Below are positions 25,318-36,696 of a stretch of DNA of 64,000 bases, in pieces; the first letter of the stretch is position 1, and each line of letters starts with the position of its first letter. This stretch comes from Pogona vitticeps. Taxonomy: Eukaryota; Chordata; Lepidosauria; Squamata; Agamidae. The position numbers were made by a program, and so were the translations under genes. The stretch spans positions 190,327,447-190,391,446 of the forward strand of contig NC_135783.1 of assembly GCF_051106095.1 (NCBI RefSeq). The letters run 5' to 3'. The notes under the pieces are model-generated. The model was given only the letters and a program-made list of their open reading frames with translations, had not been told where the DNA came from and did not search any database.

Positions 25318-26200
25318 GTAGTTATTGTTACACCCTCTCAAGTTGCTTCAAACCTAAGGTAACCCTATGATTAATGACCCCCATACAGTACTGTCCTGTT
25401 ATTAACAGCCTAGCTCAGATCTTGCAAACTAAAGGCCATGCCTGCCTGTACTGAGTCAATCCATCTCATTTTCAGACCTCCTCTTTCCTACCGTCTTCCA
25501 CTTTTCCTAGCATTATTGTCCTTTCCAGTGATTCTTGTGTTCTTATGATACATCCAAAACACAATAACCTTGGTTTAGTCATTTTAACTTCAAGTGAGAG
25601 TTCAGGCTTTACTTGACTTAAAACATGCTTTTTTTCCCTTTCTAGTGGTGCATGGCATCAGTAAAGATCTCCTCCAACATATTTTGAGTCCCACCCCCCT
25701 TCAGCTTTCTTCATCATCCATGGCTTTCACACCATTGGACATGCTATAGAATGGATGATCCTGGCCTTTGTATCCAGTGACTTTTTCCCCCCACAAATGC
25801 CTTTTCTAAGGCCCCTCCAAATCTCAGTTGTCTGATTTCTCAGTTACAGCTTCTGTTTTGACTGATGATTGAACAAAAATATCCTTCTTTCCATCAGTCT
25901 GAGGTACGATGATTTCTTCATTGAGCTTCGTCATTCTTCTGTAGTCATTATCTTTACTTCTTAACAATCAACTGTTGTCATGCTTTTTCCACTTTAATCT
26001 TCTGTAGTAGTTACACATCATTGCTATTTACTGCCAATAATACGGAATCATCTACATGTCTCCAGTAACCTATGTATATTTGCAATACAATCTCTAGCTC
26101 CTCTTGCTTTTCTGAAACCAGGGTGAACATGCTCCATTTCTCATTCCATGTATACTAAGAGTATTTTTTGTAAAATTACCAGCATTGCTTTGCACACATT
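25318..26200 (-). mobile_element. RTE-type LINE 3' half fragment (minus)
   Basis: Read on the minus strand, a stretch near 26025-26060 gives a degraded reverse-transcriptase catalytic core (HVDDSVLLA, compare YADDTILLA). The 3' end is toward 25318, with phrases shared with fragments at 1230, 33214 and 56622. The frame is eroded. It belongs to a different RTE family from the BovB copies. Confidence 0.65.
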
Positions 26201-27815
26201 GGAAATTAAGGCCATCATTTATGCAATTTTTGGTGTCTCCTTGGAGATTGGAATGCATATTGAGAGTCACTTTTACTGTTAAGATCTTGTTTGTTGATAG
26301 CAGGATTTCAAAGAGACATTTAACAGATCATTTGTGGGAAAGAATTGTTTCTAAGCAGCTACTCAGAAAAGTGTTTGTGAACTGGAAGTAAGTTTGTTTT
26401 TCCCCTCTCTTGATGTTCCATAAATGATTAAAGTAGGTATGTGTGGGCAGGCAAGTTAACAAAACAACTTTTTGTTGACTGGTAACTTTTATACCTTTGC
26501 AGAACTATGTGTATCAGAATTGTAGGGCACGGCCCTGATTAGCATCAGTTTTCCATTAATTTGGCTTACATTTCATCCCAGCCTTGCTCTTGGGTCGCAT
26601 ACTTTTCCAGTTGTCCGTATGAATGTTCATAGCACAAGAAGGGATAGTGTTCCCAGGTGCTGGGGGGAGGGAAATGGCTTTATACCTAATGGCTTTATAT
26701 AGTCCAATACACTTGAGCCAACAAGTTATTCAGATCTCAGATCATCTGATCTTCATATGCTTCCTGTGGAGGTGGCTTTGGAACAATGGTATCTCCTATT
26801 GACTGGTGTGCCTCCTGCATTTCTATTGTTTTCGGATGTGTGAAAGGCTTTTCTAGGAAATGGATGTCCACAGCTGGATAGCAGATGGTGGTAAAATTTG
26901 GGAGTTACAGTATAGTAACTTTTTTCTGACTACAACTCCCAAAATTCTTCAGTGACCATGGTCAGCAGCTTTCAGTGGTAGCAAGGAGCTTCTTGGGTGT
27001 TGATGGTGGGGCTTATCTGTTCCAGAGGTTGTGGACTATACAGTAGAAGTAAACTCCATACAGGGCATTCCAGGAGCAAGAAAGAGGCAGCCTTGTATTT
27101 GCTGGATTTGAAGTCCCTTCAGAGAACCCAATTGCAACACTCCTGTTTACAAAATGGAAGCAAGGCACTACTGGGCACTGTGATTTATATTCTGTAATTA
27201 GACCTAGGTAAGTGTTGTGAGTAGTGTGCCTGAGTATAAGCAGAGTGCCTTTCTCTAACTGCTGAGAATTTCCAATCTACTTCTTGATATAAAGGTGTGT
27301 ATGAGGTGTGTGATTTGGAAAGTAACAGTAAACCCCAGCATCTTTTTAAAAAAAATCTAATTTTTTTCTATGGAGTTCAGTACCCTGTGTGTTTGCATGT
27401 CTGAGCAGAAAGTTGAACTCAAGTCTGCCATTCTTATGCCTTGGGGCACACCGGCTCTCATAATAGACATCTATTTAGAATATATATATTTTAAAACTTT
27501 TCCTTTGTTTTTGGTAGGATAGAGTTAGAAGCAAGTCTCTCTAGTTTCAGTGCAACACACCAGGTTCCTTTTAGCACATCGTTAGACACAAAATGTGCAG
27601 TTGAGGGGAAACACACAAATAGAAACCAGTCGTGCCTATGCGTGGAGAACTTAAACAACAGGCAGTGTCATGTAACACAATTTCTATCAGGGTACAGAGT
27701 GCTAGATTTCCGTGCCTAAATTTAACTGTCCTATTCACGGTTTCTTCTTGACCAAAACCTGTTCTTCACCTTGGTCAACACTGAAAGTCTGCACATCCTG
27801 TTGACTGCAAGCGCA
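26201..27815. other. Intergenic; possible short foldback relic near 26890-26990
   Basis: TTTGGGAGTTACAG and CTACAACTCCCAAAATTC near 26900-26950 look like arms of a degraded foldback MITE. Nothing else recognised. Confidence 0.3.
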
Positions 27816-28140
27816 CCAAACACAAAAACAGCCACTGAACCTAAAATTTTTGGCCTAGTCTTGTCCCAGGCTGTGGAACTCCTTCCCACAGGAGGCCAGA
27901 CTGGCCCCTTTTCCTAAGCAGGCAAAGACCTTTCTCTTCAGGCAGGCTTTCCCTCCATGACCGGCTGCCTGAATGAGGTTTATTTTATGGCATGTTGTCC
28001 CTTACTGCTTTGAATATGTTTCAGTGTTGCTTTTCTTCTCTCTCTGTGTGTGTGTGTTTAAAACCGGTCGTTTAATGATGTCAGCTGCCTTGGGTCCTTT
28101 TGGGGGGAAAAAGCGAGGTAAACGATAGTTTAAAGAAATA
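27816..28140 (+). mobile_element. L2/CR1-like LINE 3' end
   Basis: Contains GGAACTCCTTCCCACAGGAG, GGCAAAGACCTTTCTCTTCA and GCTGCCTTGGGTCCTTTTGG, a 3' UTR pattern common in squamate LINE relics. It ends about 170 bp before the GC-rich STAT4 promoter region. Confidence 0.6.
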
Positions 28141-28309
28141 CATTTTCCTGAGTGTGGGTGTGTTGTTGGGGGGGGGGGTGGTTGGAGAGGCAACCTGACA
28201 AGTCATTTGGAAAATCTGCTTTTCACAAACAACAGCCACCATCCCAGACCAAATAATAATAATAAAAACACACATTGAAAAAGGCCCTGAGATTGGCGTA
28301 TGAAACTCT

Positions 28310-28900
28310 GAGGAAGGAAAAAGGCGGGCGGGGTGGGGAGGAGGGAGAAAGAGGAGGGGAGTGAAGAGAAAGCCGCTCGGCCCTTCAAGGCATCAGGCGA
28401 GGGAACCGGCTCCCCTCCTCTCCTCTCCTCTCCTTCCCTCGCGGGACAGCCCGCCTGCTTCTCGACTCCGCACAGGAAGACTCCCCCACCCACTCATACA
28501 CACACCCAGGCAGAAAGGCGCGAGCGGGCCCCGGGCGACACTTCGCTTCGCCTCGCGGGCCGGCCGGCGTCGAAAGCGAACGGGAGCTCCCGCAGCCACG
28601 CGGCCAGGTGAGTAAACGCAGGGAAGGAAGGGGGGGCGAGGGCAGAAGACGCCCCGAAAGGCACGGCGCGGGGTTCAAGTCCAGCGCCCTCGAAGGCAAC
28701 CCGCGGAGAAAAGGGGGGACCACGTTTCCGCTCTGTGTTCTTCCAAGGGAGGCGGGCAGGCTGGCTGCACCAGGCAGGGCTGAGCGGGAAACGACGGTCG
28801 CCCGGTGGGAAGGAGGAAACAGTTCGAAAGCCACCCTTAGCACGGCCACCCCCTTTCCTGAGGCCAACTCCCCGCAGAGCCAGAGGCCCCGAAGGCTTGC
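28310..28900 (+). promoter_or_regulatory. STAT4: STAT4 promoter CpG island (probable)
   Basis: The strongest GC- and CpG-rich block in the window. It contains GCGGGCCCCGGGCGACAC-type sequence and a canonical GTGAGT donor at 28608, about 14 kb upstream of the initiator exon on the same strand. This fits a TATA-less promoter feeding a non-coding first exon. The assignment to STAT4 is inference from position, as no transcript evidence is available. Long open frames on both strands are expected in such GC-rich DNA and are not taken as genes. Confidence 0.6.
28500..28607 (+). other. STAT4: Probable non-coding exon 1 of STAT4
   Basis: The CGCGGCCAG|GTGAGT splice donor at 28607/28608 sits inside the CpG island. 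Mammalian STAT4 begins with a non-coding exon, and the coding exon at 42519 has only one base before its ATG, so an upstream exon is required. The 5' boundary is a guess. Confidence 0.45.
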
Positions 28901-28993
28901 ACCAGGCAGGAGGATCAACAAGGAGCAAAGAAACTAACCCAAAAATGAGGGAGGAAACATGGTTGAAGTTAGAGGCGCTGTATTCTGTGTCTT

Positions 28994-29412
28994 GACTACT
29001 CAGTGGCTTAGGTTTCTGGCCCTGGAGCCAGAGGTTGGGAGTTGGATTCCCCCAACTGGGCCTCCTTGGCAGGGGCTGGACTGGATGATCCAAAGGGTCC
29101 CTTTCCGGCTCTGCAGATCTAAGATTATTAAATAACTCTGGATAGCTCAGCAGTTTAGGTATCCGGATGAGGAGCCAGAGGTTGAGAGTTCGATTTCCCC
29201 CACTGCCTCCTTGACAGGGGCTGGACTTGATGATCTCTTGACAGTCCCTTTTAGCTCTACAGGTCTAAGATTATTTAAAAAACTGCTGGAGAGCTCAGGG
29301 GTTTAGGTTTAGGAGCCAGAGGTTAGGAGTTTGATTCCCCAGTTTGTCTCCTTGACAGGGGCTGGACTTGATAATCTATATAGGATCCCTTCCAGTTCTG
29401 CAGTTCAGAGGT
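28994..29412 (+). mobile_element. Three tandem tRNA SINEs with L2/CR1-like tails
   Basis: Three head-to-tail copies (about 28994-29134, 29136-29280, 29282-29412). Each has GAGCCAGAGGTT in the head and GGGGCTGGACT...TCTGCAG/TCTACAG in the tail. The GAGCCAGAG phrase recurs at 29025, 29172 and 29313, so spacing is 147 and 141 bp. Copies differ at many positions, suggesting serial insertion into tails rather than recent tandem duplication. Confidence 0.8.
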
Positions 29413-29525
29413 GGTGGTAAGGATGATGATTAAAAGACTTCAGGTGCACTCAAAATTATTTAAAAATTGACTGGTATTATATAACAGATAATGGTGGTGT
29501 GCTTTTGGAGATCTGCAACTGTTAT

Positions 29526-30373
<848 letters not shown>

Positions 30374-30629
30374 CAGTGGTGCCTTGCAAGATGATGTTAA
30401 TTCATTCTGCGAAAATTGCTGTTTTGCAAAAACATTGTCTTGCGAAATGCGGTTCCCTATTGGAATGCATTGAAATCTATTTAATGCGTTCCAGTGGGGA
30501 AAAATAGTCGTTGTTTTGCAAAAATCGCCCATAGGAAAACTGTTTTGTGAAGCGCTATAGCAATTGCAAAAACTCATCATCTTGCGAATAAACCGTTTTG
30601 CGAGGTAATCATCTAGCGAGGCACCACTG
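30374..30629. mobile_element. Tigger/pogo-like MITE
   Basis: TIRs CAGTGGTGCCTTGCAAGATG and AGCGAGGCACCACTG, flanked by TA (30372-30373 and 30630-30631). The interior repeats TTTTGCAAAAA/CTTGCGAA phrases, the same subtype as 1545 and 62452. Confidence 0.85.
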
Positions 30630-30631
30630 TA

Positions 30632-31585
30632 ACCATAAGACTGGACTGTTCTTTGTTATGCAGTTCAAACACTTTCACTGCCCCATATATACTGTATATA
30701 AATAGAAACGTGCTTTGACAGAAGTTCTGATAAGACCACACTTTTATTTGCAACCTCTTTACAAACAGACCACAGTCTTCCTCTGAAATTCTGCTTATAT
30801 CAGAGCTGTAACTGAGAACATTAACTAACACACAGCTCTTATTAACTAACCCTTGCCACTCACACCCTTATACACAAAGAACCTCTCCAGCTACAAACCC
30901 TACTAACAAATCAGCTTGCAGATCCATTCACAAACTTTTCCCCACACTTTTGAACTGCCTTAGATGCCACACTAAGTAAAATCCACATACAACTGTTAAC
31001 CTCAGTCACTTACCATGCATACAAATACTGGGGTTTTTTTTACATAAAATATGTGGGCAATGTAAAATTGCCACAGTGTGTAACTTTGTGTCAGCTGCTT
31101 CTCTTAAGTTTTCCAAGCACTATTACTCAGTCATATGAACAGCAGTGGGGAGAGGAAGATATGTAAATGAACAGCGGCAACCTGGGGACTAGAAAATATA
31201 AGCCTGTGTAAGCGAGAACATAGTGAATAGAATGTATTGAAAGTATTTGTGGTATATATGTACACATGGACTAAAACAAATGCAAGAAACAGATATGTAA
31301 AAACATAAACAAAGCAAATTGGCTTGGAACTTAAAATAAATACCTGAAAGGATGCCCATGGAAGGAAAGTTTCCTCTCTTTTGCATCTTGCTATGAAGAT
31401 TTGATTGGTATGATTCAGCCAGCTTTTCATTGCAGTCCCTAACTACTTGCATTTTGCCATGCCTAACAATTTGTCATTTTCAGAGTCGTCATGTGATTGA
31501 AAATATTTTATTCTTGGCCTTTTTAAAGGTGCAAGCTACCTGGAAGACAACATCTTCTTTTTGGAGTTTGCTTGTGTTTTTAAAT
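30632..31585. other. Intron 1 sequence, nothing recognised
   Basis: AT-rich DNA without exon or named repeat. Confidence 0.3.
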
Positions 31586-31589
31586 AATC

Positions 31590-32130
31590 AGGGGAGGCCT
31601 TTCTCATATTCCGGCCACCATCACAGACGCATTTGGTGGCAACAGGAGAGAAAGCTTTCTCAGGTCACTGCTCTAAGCTGTGGAGCAATTTCCCGTGGGA
31701 GGCCAGGCTGTTCTGCATGTGGGCAAAGACCTTTCTCTTTAGGCAGACTTTTTCTCAGTAATTGGCTAACTACAGTGGGGTCTTGACTTGAGAACTTAAT
31801 CCGTATTGGAAGGCGGTTCTCAAGTCAAAAAGTCTGTAGGTCAAGTCTCCATTGACCTACAGTGCATTGAAAATCGATTAATCCCGTAACAGGCCGTTTT
31901 TGTTCCATTTTGGTTTTTTTCTGGTCTGTAAGTTAAATCTCAGTCTGCAAGTCAAACCTAAATTTTGCGGCCAGAGAAGTCTGTAACTCAAAAAGTCTGT
32001 AAGTCAAGCCGTCTGTAAGTCAAGGGTCCACTGTAACGGGGTTCATAAAAATCAGACTGATGTTTTATTTCTTAAAATATTGTTTGTTTTAATATTGTAA
32101 GCTACTTTGCAACTGCTCAGGAGGAAATCG
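31590..32130 (+). mobile_element. L2/CR1-like LINE 3' end split by a MITE
   Basis: GTGGGAGGCCAGGCTG and GGGCAAAGACCTTTCTCTTT match the 3' region at 27816. The sequence resumes after the 31773-32033 MITE with TTTTAATATTGTAAGCTAC, so the MITE entered this LINE relic. Confidence 0.55.
31773..32033. mobile_element. Tigger/pogo-like MITE, 261 bp (copy A of young pair)
   Basis: TIRs CAGTGGGGTCTTGACTTGAG and CAAGGGTCCACTG, with TA at 31771-31772 and 32034-32035. Same length as 41458-41718 and different at only three positions by eye (near-identical twins). Confidence 0.9.
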
Positions 32131-32546
32131 ATCACACACAAAATAGAGTCATAGGTAACTGGAATGTAAAAGTAGGAAACAAAGCAGAACTGAACACATG
32201 TGGAAATTTTGGCCTAAGGATTAGAAATGAATCAGGTGAGCATCTCAAAGAATTCTGCGAAGCCAGCTATTAATGCAAATATATGATTCAGGCAACTGCA
32301 CAGACAATTGTATCAAGTTCATATCACTGGATGGTCAACATAGAAATCAAATAGACAATGTCCAAAATCCAAGTAGAGAAAAAACATGGGTATAAGAGAA
32401 ACAGCAGTTCCTTCACCTTCTGTCAGCACCCCTTTGTGTGACTGATTACACAACCAGTCATGTTCCCAGTGTTACAGCTGGTGTGGGATCAGACATGTGG
32501 AGGTGAGCCTGCAGGAAAGGAAGCAAGGTTTGTGCAGCTGCCTATA

Positions 32547-33050
32547 CAGTGGGGTCTTGACTTGAGAACTTAATCCGTATTGGAAGGCGGTTCTCAAGTC
32601 AAAAAGTTCTCAGGTCAAATCTGCATTTCCCATAGGAATGCATTGAGAACCATTTGATCCGTATCTGCTCTTTTCCGTCCATAGAAAATAATGGGAAGCT
32701 GCTATTCTGCCTTCGACCACTAGAGGGGGATATTTTGTTTCTTTTTTTCTTAGGTCAAGAAAGGTTCAGGGAAGGCAGGGAAAATACAGTCCAGGCAGTA
32801 CCAGGCAGTCTGAAGACTCCCAATCCACTCTCTAAACGCTGGGAGGAGTGAGGAAGCAGACAGGCACCCTTTTCACTGGCAAACAGTTAACTGAAAGTTC
32901 ACATTTTGCACTTTCCCTGCCTCCCACGTGGTTTTTTTCAGTTCTTAACTCAAATCTAAGTATGTAAGTCAAGTCAATATTTTCCTATGAGAGTGGTTCT
33001 TAAGTCAAAATGTTCTTAACTCGAGCCGTTCTTAAGTCAAGACCCCACTG
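32547..33050. mobile_element. Tigger/pogo-like MITE
   Basis: Ends CAGTGGGGTCTTGACTTGAG and CAAGACCCCACTG with TA on both sides (32545-32546, 33051-33052). Longer relative of the 261-bp type, with a CCACTAGAGGGGGATATTTT interior. Confidence 0.88.
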
Positions 33051-33213
33051 TATGTGATCACATAAACAATCAGATTCTGGCTATTAGAACTGGAAATAGA
33101 GATAGAGAAGCTGTGTTCTCCCTGCAAAAATAATACCAAGAATGGGCTGTGGTATAAGCCACAAAAATTAACATAAAGAATTAAAGTTGAAGAAAACCTT
33201 TAAAACAATATTG

Positions 33214-33425
33214 TTGTGTTATGTTACATGCCATCAAGTTGCTTCCTATAGTAACCCTATGAACTACAGTACTGACTTCTAAATGTCCTAACAATCCTAC
33301 TTAGGCCTTGCAAATGAAAGGACATGGCTTAATTTATTTAGTCAATTCACCTCGTGCTAGGTTTTCCTTTTTCCATAGCTTTCAACTTTTCTTAGCATTA
33401 TTGTCTTTCTCCAGGTATTGGATAG
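33214..33425 (-). mobile_element. RTE-type LINE 3' fragment
   Basis: Minus orientation; ACATGCCATCAAGTTGCTTC, AGTAACCCTATGAACTA and CTTAGCATTATTGTCTTTC are shared with 25318-26200 in the same order. It is inserted in the older + strand RTE. Confidence 0.6.
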
Positions 33426-34148
33426 GAAGATAATGTACATCCTTGTCTGGCTGCTTTATCAATGAAAAACGATATTGTTCCTCCATATTCTGTCCCAACA
33501 TACATATCTATTTTAGAGTATCCACAAAAATCTTGGTGTCAAAATATTTTTGAATAACTGTACTGGAGATTTTAAAGACCATATAAATAACAGATTTGCC
33601 ATCTGAACTGAGTTGATGGTGAACCAGAAGAACTGAGAATTGAAACCAGCTATATCACTGGAAAATAATGCTGAAAACTATTTCTATATCAAAAGAAAGA
33701 AAACTCTCACTGGGTGATGAATGAAATTCTTAAAACTATTAATAACAAATGAGAAGCAAAAGTTCAAGGTAATACAAATAGGATCAGAACCTAAATGCAA
33801 TTTTTCCGTGACTTGCATATAGGAAAAAAAGTCATAATGATTGTAGTGAGGAAATAGAAGAGTACACCAAAAAAGAAGAAAACAATAATTTAAATCCATT
33901 TAGGATGGTGAAACGGGACTATATTAGCTGAGCAGGATAAAATAAAGAGAAGATGGAAACAGTATACTGAAGAACTATGAAGAAGAGAAGCAAGGATGAC
34001 AGATTATCTCTTTTGATGAAGAACCTGCAGTTTTAGAAAGAGAAAATTGCAATTATAGAACTTTGAATAAATACATCATCAGCAATAGATGGGATATCAG
34101 TAGAGCTATTTCAAGTTATAGGGACAAAATCCCGACAAGAATAGGATT

Positions 34149-34446
34149 AGGCATCCATCAGTCTCCATAGACTATGGTAACATGCTCAGTATGGAGGACT
34201 TGGAACAACATCTAATGTGGCTGGGAAGGCCAATTCAAGAGTGGCAGTCCCTTCCACACTGAGGACGAATACAATCTGTCCTCTGTCCAGCTCCCTGATT
34301 TTACTGCTTTCAGGATTGCCTCTTTGCCTCAGCCTGCTGGACAAGGGACTCTTTAAATTGGGAGAGGCCATGATGCACCGCCTGTCTCTAGGCTGAATGC
34401 TCAGATGTCAAGGTCTCCCATCTGTTGAGGTCCATTCTAAAAGCCT
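34149..34446 (-). mobile_element. LINE 3'-end fragment, family uncertain
   Basis: GGCATCCATCAGTCTCCATA and GGTAACATGCTCAGTATGGA begin a repeat known to me from reptile LINEs. The same terminal motif, inverted, ends the modules at 11706 and 23765. GACAAGAA lies just outside both ends (34134 and 34447), a possible target duplication. Confidence 0.5.
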
Positions 34447-34855
34447 GACAAGAACATGCCAACAAATATGGGGGGGGGGACACACCACAAATTAAAATAT
34501 TTGCTATCTATTCCAGTCACATAGAAGGGAAACACCAAGCCATGTACTAAGTATACAACCATTATATTAATTTTCCATTGAGCAAAATTATGCTCAAAAC
34601 TTTACAGTAAATACTTTCCCTATATGGAGGTCTTCAAGTTGGATTCAGGAAAGGAAGAGGCACTAGAGATCATATTGCAAATTTACATTGACTATTGCAG
34701 TGTAGCAAACTATTTCAGAGGAAAAACTTTCTATGCTTTATATAGGTTATACCACTGGATTGTGTGGATCATGAAAAGCTATGGATTGTTCTAAAAGAAA
34801 AGGGTGTGCCATAACATGTAATTGTTCTAGTGCCTAACTAGTAATCTTCACAATA

Positions 34856-35615
34856 CAGTGGTGCCTCCACTTACGACCATAATCCGTTCCAGAAGATGGA
34901 TGTAAGTCAAAATGGTCATGAGTCGAAGCACCATTTCCCATAGGAATGCATTGAATCCCCATTAATCCGTTCCAGCCAAAGGAAAAAATCACCAAAAAAA
35001 AAAAATCACTGCAAGACTCATTGGAAATGTGATTAATCCCTTCCGGCCGAAGGGGTGGGGGGAAGAAAAGCAATCAAGCATGCAAGACCCATTGCAAATG
35101 CATGGAAAACAAATTGAGCAGAGTGGAAATGCACAGAGAACAGAGGGACAAGGTCGGAAATGCAAAGGAAAAAGCAAGGGAAGCATGCAGAACCCATCAG
35201 AAATGGGGAACCCCCCAAAAAGCAACCAAATCTTCCAAGACCCATCACAGCACAGAGAAATAACCCTCCAGTCTAAAACCACGCTGCAAAGACACCCAGA
35301 AGTTTTTAAAAAGCAGAAAACAGCACCTTACCTCCCTGCAAACACACACACACACTCACTCTGAAGCAGAAGGAGGCAGTCCGAAGCCTCCGATGATGAC
35401 ACACACTCTCTAACTGCTGGGGTGAAAGAGCTACAAAGAAGCAGCCTCTTTCGCTACCTACAGTTAGCAATTTGAATTTCCCGCCTTTTTTCCCTGCCTT
35501 TTTCTGTTCGTAAGTGGAAGCTCCGGTCGCAAGTAGAAGCAAAATTTTGCAGCTGGAGCTGGTTGTAAGTCAAATTGGTCGTATGTAGGGACATTCGTAA
35601 GTGGAGGCACAACTC
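34856..35615. mobile_element. Tigger/pogo-like MITE, long form
   Basis: Left end CAGTGGTGCCTCCACTTACG with TA at 34854-34855. The right end GTAAGTGGAGGCACAACTC is slightly decayed, with TA at 35616-35617. The interior has AAGACCCAT...CAAAT units. About 760 bp, no transposase. Confidence 0.82.
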
Positions 35616-35723
35616 TAGACTATTTTAGGACAGAATATGGAGAAACAAAATGGTTTCCCATTGGTGAAGGTGTCAGACAAGGGTGCAGTTTATCTCCCTT
35701 ACTCAGTTTGTATGCAGAACATA

Positions 35724-36327
35724 CAGTGGTGCCTCGACTTACGAAATTAATCCGTATTGGAACGGTGGCCGCAACTCGAAATTTTCATAAGTCGAATCAC
35801 CATTTCCCATAGAAATGCATTGAAAACCATTTAATCTGTTCCAGCTGTTTTTCGTTCTTATGTAGAGGTGCCATTCTTAAGTCGAAGCATTAGTTCCCAT
35901 AGGAACTAATGCAAAGCCGGTTAATCCGTACTCTACCACTAGGGGGAGAATTTTTCTTCTTTTGACCTAAGATGAACTTAGGTCAAAAAAAGGGCAGGAA
36001 AGGAGGGAAGGGGGAGGGAACACCTTCTAAAAACAGAACCTTTAAAAACAACCACCTTTTAAACAAAACCAAGCACCTTTTAGGTTAAAGGAGGGCAGGA
36101 GAACACCTTTTAAACAGAACACCTTTAAAAACAACCACCTTTTAAACAAAATCAAGCACCTTTGAGTCTACAGTAAACTCCATTTTAAAGCCTGGCTGCA
36201 TCAATAAGCACCACAGCCCCTCACAGAATATTTTGTGATTTAAAAAACCCCACATTTTAAACCCACACATTTTAAAACAACAGAGAGGTCACAGTACACA
36301 AACCCTAGGAGCCACACAATGCAAAAA

Positions 36328-36390
<63 letters not shown>

Positions 36391-36552
36391 ATTTACATTT
36401 TAAAATTATACAGTCTAATTTTCACATTTAATTTTAATTTAATATTACAGTCTACTTTTCACATTTTAAATCCACACTGCAAGACCCATCAGAGCACAGA
36501 AACATAACCCCCACTTAGCCCTACCCCCACCACCAAGCTGCAAAAACCCCTG
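35724..36552. mobile_element. Tigger/pogo-like MITE, right end decayed
   Basis: Left end CAGTGGTGCCTCGACTTACG with TA before it. The interior shares AACACCTTTTAAACAGAACA-type units with 19144-19708 and AAGACCCATCA units with 34856. The right TIR is not intact; CCCCTGTA near 36547-36554 is the best candidate end. It contains an (AAAT)n tract. Confidence 0.7.
36325..36392. repeat. (AAAT)n microsatellite
   Basis: About 17 AAAT units inside the Tigger-like element. Confidence 0.95.
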
Positions 36553-36696
36553 TACACTAAATACAAAATATTGGAAAACACAATAATGCTAGGAAACATT
36601 GAAAGAATCAGGAAAATAAAAATACCAAATATGAGATGGATTGACTCAATAAGGAAACCCCAGCTTTTAGTCTGAGCATGGTTGTCAGCGAACGGA

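Larger units (their letters stand above)
32135..36690 (+). mobile_element. Eroded RTE-type LINE, heavily interrupted
   Basis: Fragments on the + strand resemble BovB/RTE protein segments. There is an endonuclease-like VTGNWNVKVGN region near 32155. A reverse-transcriptase-like GFRKGRG segment lies near 34630 and LDCVDHEKLWIVLKEKG near 34755. A GVRQGCSLSPL-like segment lies near 35665, and MRWIDSI near 36635. Reading frames are broken in many places. It carries five later insertions: a MITE (32547-33050), an RTE fragment (33214-33425), a LINE fragment (34149-34446) and two MITEs (34856-35615, 35724-36552). Confidence 0.6.

Noticed and set aside
28385-29093. Overlapping long frames in the CpG island (to 199 codons)
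   Set aside because: Both strands and several frames are open because the DNA is GC-rich and stop-poor. Composition is low-complexity Arg/Pro/Gly and one frame runs into SINE sequence.
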